This document shows, one piece after another, positions 41,753 through 49,595 of a stretch of DNA of 64,000 bases; within the stretch, counting starts at the first letter, position 1; each line of letters begins with the position of its first letter. This stretch comes from Hymenobacter monticola (GTDB taxonomy: Bacteria > Bacteroidota > Bacteroidia > Cytophagales > Hymenobacteraceae): positions 4,402,001-4,466,000 of the forward strand of contig NZ_CP094534.1 of NCBI RefSeq assembly GCF_022811645.1. Direction: 5' to 3'. A program made the translations under genes and the position numbers. The notes beneath the pieces are model-generated. The model saw nothing but the letters and a program-made list of their open reading frames with translations, did no database searches and was not told the DNA's origin.

Positions 41753-42706
41753 ATGAAATCACGTCTTCGCTTGCCTTTGGCCGCTCTTGGCCTGCTGAGC
41801 TTTCTCTCGAACTGCGCCACCACCGTCACGGAGAAGGAAAAACCTTCGGTGACGAGCCAGCCCATGGAAGCCCCCGTGGCCACCGGGGCCACCCGGCCCG
41901 ACTCGACCGGTGCCGCCGCTACCGCCACCGATGCCCGCGTAGCCACCCCGGCGGCCGAAGCCGGTGCTGCCGCTACTGCTGCGGCCGACCTTCCGGCCGA
42001 AATGGCGGGCGCCCCGGCCACGGCCGCCGCCAACACCCCTAGCGCCGAAGTCGCGTCGGCCACGCGCGCCAAGGAGAAAAAAATGACCGCCGCCGACTAC
42101 CGCCTGATGCTGGAATCGGCCGACTCGCGCCTGAAAACCAGCCCCAAGGACCCCGCTGCCCTGCTGCAGCGCGCCAAGGCCAAAAGCTACCTCAAGCAAT
42201 ACAAGGAAGCCATTCCCGACTACACGGCCGCCATCAAGTACCAGCGCAACAACCCCGACGCCTATTACAACCGGGGCGTGAACCGCCTGATGATGAAGCA
42301 ATACAAGGCAGCCGCCACCGACTTTTCGGGCGCCCTTAAGTACCGCCCCGACGACAAGGAGTCCTTCTTCGGCCGGGGCGTGGCCAAGATGCAGATGTAC
42401 CAGTACAAGCCGGCCGTGACAGATTTCACCAAGGCTATCCAGCTCGATTCGGCCTACGCCGACGCCTGGGAATACCGCGGCATCAGCTATTCGTCGTTCG
42501 ACAAGCTCTCCGAAGCCCGCCGCGACCTGGAACGCGCCGCCAAGCTCAACCCCGAGGCGGAAAAGAGCCTCAAGCGCTACGTGGGCAACGACGGCCGCGA
42601 GCCCATTAAGGCCGCGCCGGTGGCCAAGCCGGGCACTGGCTACCATCCCCGGCCGGGCTACAAAAAACCGGCAACTACCACGCCGACAACCACTCCGGCG
42701 CAATAA
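41753..42706 (+). CDS. TPR lipoprotein with low-complexity linker
   Basis: The 317-aa product begins MKSRLRLPLAALGLLSFLSN followed by Cys21, a lipoprotein signal. About residues 22-105 are a low-complexity Ala/Thr/Pro/Glu-rich linker. About 110-285 hold four to five tetratricopeptide repeats (ALLQRAKAKSYLKQYKEAI, AYYNRGVNRLMMKQYKAAA, SFFGRGVAKMQMYQYKPAV, AWEYRGISYSSFDKLSEARR). A Pro/Thr/Lys tail closes the protein. TPR lipoproteins of this kind scaffold envelope complexes; partners are unknown. A long terminator hairpin follows. Confidence 0.85.
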   Translation: MKSRLRLPLAALGLLSFLSNCATTVTEKEKPSVTSQPMEAPVATGATRPDSTGAAATATDARVATPAAEAGAAATAAADLPAEMAGAPATAAANTPSAEVASATRAKEKKMTAADYRLMLESADSRLKTSPKDPAALLQRAKAKSYLKQYKEAIPDYTAAIKYQRNNPDAYYNRGVNRLMMKQYKAAATDFSGALKYRPDDKESFFGRGVAKMQMYQYKPAVTDFTKAIQLDSAYADAWEYRGISYSSFDKLSEARRDLERAAKLNPEAEKSLKRYVGNDGREPIKAAPVAKPGTGYHPRPGYKKPATTTPTTTPAQ

Positions 42707-42756
42707 CTAAAAAAGGCGCGAAACTCACGTTTCGCGCCTTTTTTAGTTATTGCGCC
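42697..42756. terminator. Perfect 28-bp-stem terminator, overlapping the TPR gene end
   Basis: GGCGCAATAACTAAAAAAGG... pairs perfectly with ...CCTTTTTTAGTTATTGCGCC around TCAC. The left arm contains the TPR gene's TAA stop. It is directly joined to the GTCAT-family repeat that follows. Confidence 0.9.
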
Positions 42757-42844
42757 TGTCATCCTGCGCGCCGCGAAGGACCTTCTCCCGTTAGCACTTA
42801 ATCGGTCAGCAGTGATAAGGTCCTTCGCGGTGCTCAGGATGACA
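42757..42844. repeat. GTCAT-family inverted repeat, copy 2
   Basis: The left arm TGTCATCCTGCGCGCCGCGA and the right arm ending CGGTGCTCAGGATGACA face each other over a spacer of about 35 bp. Same family as 4653-4743 with different spacer, which argues for dispersal of a mobile element rather than shared ancestry of flanks. Confidence 0.8.
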
Positions 42845-42889
42845 CTATTTGAAGCGAAGCCCGGCATGATGCTTTCATTGCATCCTTCC

Positions 42890-44134
42890 CTACTTCCCAC
42901 CGAAAAACAGCTTGAAGTAGAAACTGGGCTTGCGCAGTTGCTCACGCAGGTCCAAATCCATGAACATCATGGAGAGCGTGGCGGCCAGCGTGGGGTTGCT
43001 CACCGCGCGGTTGGCCACGATGTTGAACAGGCTGGGGAAGTTAAGCAGCCGCTGCATCACGCGGCTCAGGCGCAGCTCCTGGCCGAGGCGGTTGTACACG
43101 GCCTTGTCGTAGTTTTTGAGGAATTCGGGGCTGAAATCGGCTTTTTTCACCGCTTCGGCGGCCCAGATGGCGGCGTGGCGCCCGCTCACCATGGCGTGCG
43201 AAATACCCTCGCCCGAAAACGGGTCGATGAGCGAGCCAGCGTCGCCGAGCAGGAAATAATGGGCGCCCGACAAGGCGCGCCGCTTCGAGCCCAGTGGCAG
43301 GCCAAAGCCCTTCACCGAACCCAGCCGCGTGGCCCCCGCGAAGCGCGGGGCCAGTTCCGGGTGCGTCGCGAGTATCTCGTCGAGGCGCTGGCGCAGGTTT
43401 ACCTTTTTGTCGGCCACGGTTTTGGAGAGCATGCCCACGCCCACGTTGGCTTGGCCGTTGGGCAGCGGAAACACCCAGAGGTAGCCGGGCAGGAAATCCT
43501 TGATGAAGTGCAGCTCGATGAAATTATCGGGGCTCAGGCCGGCCACGCCGTCGTAGTAGGTGCGCAGGCCGGCGCAGTGGTGGTCGGGCTCCAGCGCATG
43601 GCCGGCCACTTTGCGCGCAAATTCCGACTGGGCGCCGTTGGCGACGAGCAGCAGGCGACAGGTGGTGATTTCCTGGCCTGCTTTGTCGAAAAGCTGCCAA
43701 GCGCCGTCAGGCCGTCGTTCGGTACGGGCCACGTCCACGTTTTCGCGGAAGTCGATTTCCGGGCGCTGGCGTACTTCTTCGACCAGGAAATTATCGAAGT
43801 CGATGCGTTTTGCGACGTGGCCGGCGGTGGCGTCGTGGGCCTTGTCGAACTTGGGCTTGAAGGGAATGCTGAGCTTGCGGCCGTTGGGCGCAATGAAGTC
43901 GATGCCCCAGCTGGGAATCTGGATGGGCGAGGCGGCCAGCTTGGCGTGCAGGCCGGGCTCGATGCGTTTCAACTCGTTGATGACCTTGCCGCTGAGGGCG
44001 TCGCCGCAGGTTTTGTCGCGCGGGAAGGCGGCGCGGTCCAGCAGCAGGCAGCGCTGGCCGGCGTTGGCCAGGTGCAGGGCGGCGGTGGCCCCGCCGGGGC
44101 CCGCGCCCAGGATGCAGATGTCGTGATGGGGCAT
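42890..44134 (-). CDS. Geranylgeranyl reductase-family FAD oxidoreductase
   Basis: The 414-aa protein begins MPHHDICILGAGPGGATAAL, the FAD dinucleotide-binding motif, then LLLDRAAFPRDKTCGDALSG and, near residue 280, FLLGDAGSLIDPFSGEGIS, the second flavin motif of the GGR/p-hydroxybenzoate-hydroxylase superfamily. Family members reduce isoprenoid double bonds in quinones, chlorophyll or archaeal lipids, or act as halogenases and hydroxylases. Substrate specificity cannot be read here. It is alone, in reverse orientation to the fabG-like gene. Confidence 0.87.
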   Translation of the reverse strand: MPHHDICILGAGPGGATAALHLANAGQRCLLLDRAAFPRDKTCGDALSGKVINELKRIEPGLHAKLAASPIQIPSWGIDFIAPNGRKLSIPFKPKFDKAHDATAGHVAKRIDFDNFLVEEVRQRPEIDFRENVDVARTERRPDGAWQLFDKAGQEITTCRLLLVANGAQSEFARKVAGHALEPDHHCAGLRTYYDGVAGLSPDNFIELHFIKDFLPGYLWVFPLPNGQANVGVGMLSKTVADKKVNLRQRLDEILATHPELAPRFAGATRLGSVKGFGLPLGSKRRALSGAHYFLLGDAGSLIDPFSGEGISHAMVSGRHAAIWAAEAVKKADFSPEFLKNYDKAVYNRLGQELRLSRVMQRLLNFPSLFNIVANRAVSNPTLAATLSMMFMDLDLREQLRKPSFYFKLFFGGK

Positions 44135-44168
44135 AATCTGCGGCGAAGTTAGGCCGGGCCGTTGGGTA

Positions 44169-44245
44169 GTAGCGTGAACTTTGTAGTTCGCGTCCCCGCG
44201 CCGTTAAAAGTCGTTCTGGGACGCGAACTACAAAGTTCGCGCTAC
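44169..44245. repeat. REPIN-like element, family B copy 2
   Basis: Two inverted units begin GTAGCG(C/T)GAACTTTGTAG, each with a GTAG followed by CG(C/T)GAAC...GTTCGCG mini-hairpin. The spacer is about 30 bp. It lies upstream of fabG, whose spurious in-frame extension passes through it. Confidence 0.85.
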
Positions 44246-44269
44246 GATTGCGCTACTTACCTTCGCCCC

Positions 44270-45019
44270 ATGACCAACACACTCACCGGAAAAGTGGCCC
44301 TCGTGACGGGCGCTTCCAAAGGAATTGGCCGCGCCATCGCGGCGCATTTTGCCCAGCTTGGCGCCGATGTCGCCTTCACCTACCTTTCTTCCGTCGAAAA
44401 GGGCCAGGCCCTCGAAACCGAGCTGTCGGCCGCCGGCACCAAGGTGAAGGGCTACCGCTCCGACGCCTCCGACTACCAGCAGGCCGAACAGCTGATTGAC
44501 GCCGTGGTGGCCGATTTCGGCAAGCTCGACATCCTCGTCAACAACGCCGGCATCACCCAGGACGGCCTGCTCATGCGCATGAGCGAGCAGCAATGGGACC
44601 AGGTGCTGCAAGTCAACCTGAAGTCGGTGTTCAACCTTACCAAAGCAGCTACCAAGCCCATGATGCGCGCCAAGTCCGGCTCCATCATCAACATGACCAG
44701 CGTGGTGGGCATCAAGGGCAACGCCGGGCAGGCCAACTACGCCGCCAGCAAGGCCGGCATCATCGGCTTCACCAAATCGGTGGCGCTGGAGTTGGGCTCG
44801 CGCAACATTCGCTGCAACGCCATCGCGCCCGGCTTCATCGAAACCGAAATGACCGATGCCCTCGACCCCAAGCAGGTGGACGAGTGGCGCAAGGCCATTC
44901 CGCTCAAGCGCGGCGGCCGGCCCGAGGACGTGGCCAAAGCCACGGCATTTCTGGCGTCGGATGACTCGGCCTACATCACCGGCCAGGTGCTGCAGGTGGA
45001 TGGCGGCATGCTGACGTAG
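44270..45019 (+). CDS. fabG: 3-oxoacyl-[acyl-carrier-protein] reductase FabG
   Basis: The 249-aa short-chain dehydrogenase has MTNTLTGKVALVTGASKGIG (glycine motif 14-20), NNAG (91-94), catalytic Ser144, Tyr157 and Lys161 (NMTSVVG, ANYAASKAG) and the C-terminal ASDDSAYITGQVLQVDGGML. These, together with length, are classic FabG, the NADPH-dependent reductase of fatty-acid elongation. No other fab genes are nearby. A longer in-frame start at 44162 would translate a REPIN and is rejected. Confidence 0.92.
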   Translation: MTNTLTGKVALVTGASKGIGRAIAAHFAQLGADVAFTYLSSVEKGQALETELSAAGTKVKGYRSDASDYQQAEQLIDAVVADFGKLDILVNNAGITQDGLLMRMSEQQWDQVLQVNLKSVFNLTKAATKPMMRAKSGSIINMTSVVGIKGNAGQANYAASKAGIIGFTKSVALELGSRNIRCNAIAPGFIETEMTDALDPKQVDEWRKAIPLKRGGRPEDVAKATAFLASDDSAYITGQVLQVDGGMLT

Positions 45020-45034
45020 GGGATTATTTTCCTT

Positions 45035-45565
45035 TTAAAGCTTCGCGTACTCCTTCCAACGTACTTGAATCAGGCTGTCATAATCACTGCTCCGTCTTTT
45101 GGGAATGGGGTAGAGATAATAACAGCCTGATTCTGTTATGAGTGTGTGGCGGCTGTAAGGAGCAAGGCCTCCTGCTGCTGTAGAAATAACCTGGAAGTGC
45201 CTTGGGCTCACATGCAGTAGTTGCAGCGAAAAACTACTGCTACCATTTGCCAGGCACGTAACGATGCTGCTTTGCACTACTGAGTCGCTATATTGCTGCA
45301 AATGATTTTTATGCATTTGTACACTCAGTTCCTTCTGAAAATGTAAGGCTCCGGCAAACCCCATATCTGGAAAGCAAGCGGTTACGTTGGGAGGCGGCGG
45401 CTTGACAATAATTTCAGACGGAAAAAACTGATAGCCGCTTTTTACCCAGCCGTAGCCAGCGCTAATAAAGCCGCCCGCGAAACCCAGAATCAACATCAAT
45501 GGGAGCGTTACCCAATTTGAGGTAAGCGTTTTCAAATACGGCTCTTGTAAATTCTTCCTCTTCAT
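45035..45565 (-). CDS. Membrane-anchored hypothetical protein
   Basis: The 176-aa product from ATG 45565 begins MKRKNLQEPYLKTLTSNWVT followed by a membrane helix (LPLMLILGFAGGFISAGYGW), and a C-terminal soluble domain with several Cys (TACFPDMG, VTCLANGSS, SGCYYLY). No family is recognised. Base composition is lower in GC than the neighbouring genes. The start at 45565 is preferred to one at 45616 because the latter would overlap the small divergent gene at 45587. Confidence 0.55.
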   Translation of the reverse strand: MKRKNLQEPYLKTLTSNWVTLPLMLILGFAGGFISAGYGWVKSGYQFFPSEIIVKPPPPNVTACFPDMGFAGALHFQKELSVQMHKNHLQQYSDSVVQSSIVTCLANGSSSFSLQLLHVSPRHFQVISTAAGGLAPYSRHTLITESGCYYLYPIPKRRSSDYDSLIQVRWKEYAKL

Positions 45566-45586
45566 AGCAGGGCAAGCTAATCTTAC

Positions 45587-45751
45587 ATGGGACGAATTGG
45601 GGGTATCACGCTTCAAACCATAGCTTGGGCAGTTGTAATAACGCTTACTTTGCTTCTTTCAGTATTCTTTTATGCCCGCGTTTATGGTCTCTATGCCAAG
45701 CGGAAGGCAGTAGAGCTTCGCATTCAGCAATTCAACTTAGGAAGTCGCTAA
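45587..45751 (+). CDS. 54-aa small membrane protein, not previously apparent
   Basis: Reading from ATG at 45587 gives MGRIGGITLQTIAWAVVITL followed by LTLLLSVFFYARVYGLYA, then KRKAVELRIQQFNLGSR and TAA. It has one long transmembrane helix and a basic amphipathic tail. It begins 22 bp from the divergent gene at 45565 and ends 39 bp before the YiiX-like gene. The hydrophobic/basic design and the good intergenic fit make it a plausible leader or partner peptide, but no homology is known and its expression is unproven. Confidence 0.45.
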   Translation: MGRIGGITLQTIAWAVVITLTLLLSVFFYARVYGLYAKRKAVELRIQQFNLGSR

Positions 45752-45789
45752 ACCAAATTTATTTGCTTTCCAATTCCGGATTCGCTTAC

Positions 45790-46458
45790 ATGCACACCAC
45801 CCGCAAACCCCTGCTCCTGCTCATTGTACTCGGGCTCCTGCTGGCCACGGTAGCCCTGCGGCCCGTGCGGCGCGCCTACAGCCACCGCTTTGGGCAGGCG
45901 GCTGCCGACCGTAAGCTGTTCCGCGACGGCGACCTGGTTTTTCATACCAGCCGTTCGGAGCAGAGCCAAGCCATTCAGCTGGCCACGCAATCGCCCTGGA
46001 GCCACTGCGGGTTGCTTTACCAGGATAAAGGCCAGTGGTGGGTGCTGGAGGCCATGCAGCCGGTGAAGGTGACGCCGCTGATGGAATGGACCGGCCGCGG
46101 CCGGGGCGACCATTACGTGGTGAAACGGCTGCACGACGCGGCTACGGCCCTCACGCCTGCCGCCTTGCAGCAGATGAAAGCCGTAGGAAAAACTTTAGTC
46201 GGCCGCGACTACGACGGCACCTTTGGCTGGTCCGACGACCGGATTTATTGCTCCGAACTGATTTATAAAGTATACGAGCGCGGCCTACACCGCCGCCTGG
46301 GAACTTTGCAAAAGCTGGGCGATTTCAACTTGAACCATCCCGCCGTGCAGGCCAAGCTGAAAGAGAGGTACGGCAACCAGCTGCCGCTGAACGAACCGGT
46401 GATTTCGCCGGCCAGCATCTTCAACAGCCCCGAACTGGTTACCGTGCTCAGCCGTTGA
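45790..46458 (+). CDS. YiiX-like permuted NlpC/P60 peptidase
   Basis: The 222-aa product starts MHTTRKPLLLLIVLGLLLAT, a signal anchor, and then carries the permuted papain-like features: RDGDLVFHTSRS, SPWSHCGLLYQDKGQWWVLEA (His followed by Cys), and GWSDDRIYCSELIYKVYERG (catalytic Cys in YCSEL). YiiX/YebB-type enzymes are lipid- or peptide-cleaving hydrolases of the NlpC/P60 superfamily; the substrate is unknown. The start follows the small membrane gene at 45587-45751. It likely faces the periplasm. Confidence 0.8.
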   Translation: MHTTRKPLLLLIVLGLLLATVALRPVRRAYSHRFGQAAADRKLFRDGDLVFHTSRSEQSQAIQLATQSPWSHCGLLYQDKGQWWVLEAMQPVKVTPLMEWTGRGRGDHYVVKRLHDAATALTPAALQQMKAVGKTLVGRDYDGTFGWSDDRIYCSELIYKVYERGLHRRLGTLQKLGDFNLNHPAVQAKLKERYGNQLPLNEPVISPASIFNSPELVTVLSR

Positions 46459-46525
46459 GGCAGCAGGCGGCTGCAACTTTGGCGGCGCGGGCCGACCTTT
46501 AGCGCTGATTCAATCCGATTTTCGT

Positions 46526-48607
46526 TTGCTGACCACCCAATATTCTCCCTGGCTTATCCTCGTTTGCCTGCTCGTGGGCGCGGGCTACGCCGCCCTGCAA
46601 TACTCGGCCAAAGCGCCCTGGAGCCGGCAGTTGAACTACGCGCTGGCGGCCCTGCGCTTCGCCGTGGTGAGCTTTTTGTGCTACCTGCTGCTCGGGCCGT
46701 TCATCAAAAGCACCACCACGCACACCGAGCAGCCCACCGTGGTGCTGGCCGTCGACAATTCGCAGTCGGTGGAGCTATTTACGCCCAAGAATGTGCTTAG
46801 CCAAGCCACCAGCGGCCTCGCCCGGCTGGCGGAGACCCTGCGCGGCAAGGGCTTCACCGTAGAAACCCGCACCTTGACCAGCGCGCCCGGCCGCCCGGCA
46901 CGGCCCGATTCGTTGCGCTTCTCGGCCGCCAGCACCGACCTCGACCAGCTGCTCAGCGGCACCCGCGAAACTTACGACGGCCGCAACCTGGCCGCCACTG
47001 TGCTGCTCTCCGACGGCCTCGTGAACCAAGGCCGCAGCCCGGCTTATTCTGATTTCAGCTTCCCGATTTACAGCGTGGCCGTGGGCGACACCGTGCCCAA
47101 ACGCGACTTGCGCCTCACCGGCCTCACCTACAACCGGGTGGCGTTTAGCGGCAACAAATTCCCGATTGAGGTCGAGTTGGGTTTTGAGGGCTACGCCGGC
47201 GGCGCGGCCACGGTGGAGCTGCGCGAGGGCGGCCGGGTGCTTGACTCGCGCCGGGTGGCGCTGCCAGCGGGCCGCCGCCGGGTGCGCACCACCTTTCAGC
47301 TCACGGCGCCCGCGCCGGGCAAGCGGCGCTACGAGGTGCGCATCACGCCCCAGCCGGGCGAGTTCACGGAGCTCAACAACGCGCGCACGGCCTTCATCGA
47401 AATCGTGAAAGGCAAGCTGCGCGTGTTGCTGGCCGGCGCGGCCCCCCACCCCGACCTGAAAGCCCTGCGCGCCGCCATTCTGGCCAACGACAACTTCGAC
47501 CTGACCCTGGCCCTGCCCGGCGTGCAGCCGCTGAAAGCCGATGCCGACTTTGACGTGGCCATTCTGCACCAGCTGCCGGCCCAGGGGGGGCTGGGCAATG
47601 AGATTCTGGCCCAGGTGAAGGCCCGTAAAACGCCCGCATTCTACGTCCTGGGCGCCCAATCGGACCTGGCGGCTTACAACCAGCAGGGCGCTGGCCTCAC
47701 CATTCAGCCGCGCGGGGCGCAGACGGACGAGGTAACGCCCCTGCCCAACCCCGGCTTCGCCCGCTTTGCGACCGATGAGGAATCGGCCCGTCGCTTTGCG
47801 CAATACCCACCCGCGCCCGTGCCGTTTGGCGATTACCGCCTCGGGTCCGGAGCCGAGGCGGCGCTCTGGCAGCAGGTGGGCCGCGTGCCTACCCAGAAAC
47901 CCTTGCTGGTGTTCGGCGGCCCGCAGGACCGGCGCCAGGCCACCCTGCTGACGGACGGCAGCTGGCAGTGGCGCCTGAGCGAGGCCGTGGCCCACGACGA
48001 CCGGCCCGAAGCCTACGACCGCCTCGTCATCCGCACGCTGCAGCTCCTCACCCAGAACGCCAACAAAAAGCGCCTCGACGTGTACCCCACGCAGGACGCC
48101 TTCGGCACCCAGGACGACGTGACGCTGGGCGCCGAAACCTACAACGCCGTATTCGAGCGCCTCTACAACCAGAAAATTGACCTCACCCTGACCGACGCCA
48201 AGCAGCAAACCCGCCGCTTCAGCTTCGCCAATGCCGAAGACGGCTCGCCCCTGCACCTGGGCCCGCTGCCGGCCGGCCTCTACAAGTACCAGGCCCGCGC
48301 CACCCTCGGCGGCCAGGCCCAGCAGGACAAGGGCGAGTTGCTGGTGCAGGCCCAGCCGTTGGAAGCGTTGGAGTCGAAAGCCGACCACAACCTGCTGGCG
48401 CAGCTCTCGCGCCGCAGCGGCTCGCGGCTGTACTACCCCTCGCAGCTTGATAAGCTGGCGCAGGACATTGAAAAGGCCAACTACAAGCCCGTGATTTCGG
48501 CGGAGGAAGACCTAAAGGATTTGATAAACCTGAAGTGGATTTTCTTCGTGATTCTGGCCTTTTTGACGGTGGAGTGGGCTGTGCGGAAGTATTCCGGCAG
48601 CGTGTAA
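46526..48607 (+). CDS. VWA-domain membrane protein (BatA/CARDB-like), TTG start
   Basis: The 693-aa protein has two N-terminal helices (about 8-25 and 38-60), a von Willebrand A-type domain with the MIDAS-like DNSQS at 77-81 and VLLSDGLVNQG near 170, several beta-sandwich domains, and a C-terminal helix (WIFFVILAFLTVEWAVRKYS). No in-frame ATG is available; TTG at 46526 is the best start. A weak promoter-like TTG-N16-CAACTTTG lies upstream. BatA-like proteins act in envelope assembly or stress responses; a single-gene locus here leaves its partners unknown. Confidence 0.7.
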   Translation: MLTTQYSPWLILVCLLVGAGYAALQYSAKAPWSRQLNYALAALRFAVVSFLCYLLLGPFIKSTTTHTEQPTVVLAVDNSQSVELFTPKNVLSQATSGLARLAETLRGKGFTVETRTLTSAPGRPARPDSLRFSAASTDLDQLLSGTRETYDGRNLAATVLLSDGLVNQGRSPAYSDFSFPIYSVAVGDTVPKRDLRLTGLTYNRVAFSGNKFPIEVELGFEGYAGGAATVELREGGRVLDSRRVALPAGRRRVRTTFQLTAPAPGKRRYEVRITPQPGEFTELNNARTAFIEIVKGKLRVLLAGAAPHPDLKALRAAILANDNFDLTLALPGVQPLKADADFDVAILHQLPAQGGLGNEILAQVKARKTPAFYVLGAQSDLAAYNQQGAGLTIQPRGAQTDEVTPLPNPGFARFATDEESARRFAQYPPAPVPFGDYRLGSGAEAALWQQVGRVPTQKPLLVFGGPQDRRQATLLTDGSWQWRLSEAVAHDDRPEAYDRLVIRTLQLLTQNANKKRLDVYPTQDAFGTQDDVTLGAETYNAVFERLYNQKIDLTLTDAKQQTRRFSFANAEDGSPLHLGPLPAGLYKYQARATLGGQAQQDKGELLVQAQPLEALESKADHNLLAQLSRRSGSRLYYPSQLDKLAQDIEKANYKPVISAEEDLKDLINLKWIFFVILAFLTVEWAVRKYSGSV

Positions 48608-48610
48608 TTC

Positions 48611-48722
48611 TGAACGGTGTAGAGACGCGACACTTTGCATCTGCTCGTTGAACGACTTGCGTTGAACGCACCCATGCGGCGCAAACGCTCAAACGCGAAG
48701 TGTCGCGTCTCTACACCGTTCA
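48611..48722. repeat. REPIN-like element, family C
   Basis: The outer arms are TGAACGGTGTAGAGACGCGA and its inverse at the right end. Behind GTAG in the right unit lies ACGCGA-CACT-TCGCGT, a perfect 6-bp mini-hairpin; in the left unit the equivalent is decayed (ACGCGACACTTTGCAT). Only 4 bp separate it from the VWA gene stop. Confidence 0.75.
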
Positions 48723-48786
48723 GTTGGCTTGTCTGTAAAGTAAATGAGCCATTGGTACGTCCTCTCTCCTACTTTACCGAACGGAT

Positions 48787-49479
48787 ATGAAAATACGAGC
48801 CATTATCACGGGCGCCACCGGCATGGTGGGCGAGGGCGTCTTGCTCGAATGCCTGCAAAACCCCAACGTGGAGCACGTGCTGGTGCTCACCCGCAAGCCT
48901 ACGGGCCGCACCCACGCCAAAATGCGCGAAGTCGTAACGCCCGACCTGGCCAACCTGAGCGCCGTGGAAAGCCAGCTGACGGGCTACAACGCCTGCTTTT
49001 TCTGTGCCGGAATTTCCTCCGTGGGCATTTCCAAGGAAGAGTACGAGCGCATCACCCACGACCTGACCCTGCGCGTGGGCGAAACGCTGGCCCGCCTCAA
49101 CCCCGACCTGACGTTCATCTACGTGTCGGGCGTGGGCACCGACAGCAGCGAAACCAGCCGCCAGCACTGGGCCCGCGTGAAAGGCCGCACCGAAAACGAA
49201 CTGTTGGCCCTACCCTTCCGCGCAGCCTACATGTTCCGGCCGGGCTTCATGAAGACCACAGCCGGCCAGCGCAACATCCTGAAGTGGTACCCGGCCCTGG
49301 CTTGGCTCTACCCACTGGCCCGGCGGCTGACCCCGCAGTTCGTGAGCACCATGCAGGAAGTGGGCCAGGCCATGATTAACGCGGCCGATTTTGGCTACTC
49401 CAAGCCCGTGCTCGAAGTGCGCGATATTGTAGCCCTGGCGCGGGCACGGGCAGTTGAGGGAAGCGCTATGTTATCGTGA
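48787..49479 (+). CDS. NAD(P)-binding atypical SDR protein
   Basis: The 230-aa protein starts MKIRAIITGATGMVGEGVLL with the TGATGMVG nucleotide motif of atypical short-chain dehydrogenases (NmrA/HTATIP2-like). It continues with CFFCAGISSVGISKEEY, FIYVSGVGTDSSETS and ARVKGRTENELLALPFRAAYMFRPGFM. These proteins bind NAD(P)H and act as redox sensors or minor reductases. No operon partner. Similar small Bacteroidota proteins are annotated epimerases. Confidence 0.85.
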   Translation: MKIRAIITGATGMVGEGVLLECLQNPNVEHVLVLTRKPTGRTHAKMREVVTPDLANLSAVESQLTGYNACFFCAGISSVGISKEEYERITHDLTLRVGETLARLNPDLTFIYVSGVGTDSSETSRQHWARVKGRTENELLALPFRAAYMFRPGFMKTTAGQRNILKWYPALAWLYPLARRLTPQFVSTMQEVGQAMINAADFGYSKPVLEVRDIVALARARAVEGSAMLS

Positions 49480-49562
49480 GCATTCTGCGAATGCAACAGA
49501 AACGAAGGACCTGCTCACGTTAGAAGTGCTAGCGCGAGCAGGTCCTTCGCTGCACTCACGAT
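49473..49562. repeat. Chimeric GTCAT-family inverted repeat
   Basis: Outer arms ATCGTGAG/CTCACGAT enclose GAGCATTCTGCGAATG (also at 6483-6532) and an inner hairpin CGAAGGACCTGCTC ... GAGCAGGTCCTTCG. The mixture suggests recombination or decay between copies. It covers the stop of the SDR gene. Confidence 0.65.
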
Positions 49563-49595
49563 GGCAGCCGTTTTGATTGCTCTACTTCCCCACCA

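Noticed and set aside
44162..44269. Upstream in-frame extension of fabG and of rarA (38347-38478)
   Set aside because: The extensions translate REPIN sequence and yield unrelated residues (e.g. NFVVRV in both), so they are artefacts of the repeat rather than N-termini.
46775..48388. Open frame of 537 codons on the minus strand
   Set aside because: It is antisense to the VWA protein, lacks a signal or domain and is typical of high-GC shadow frames.
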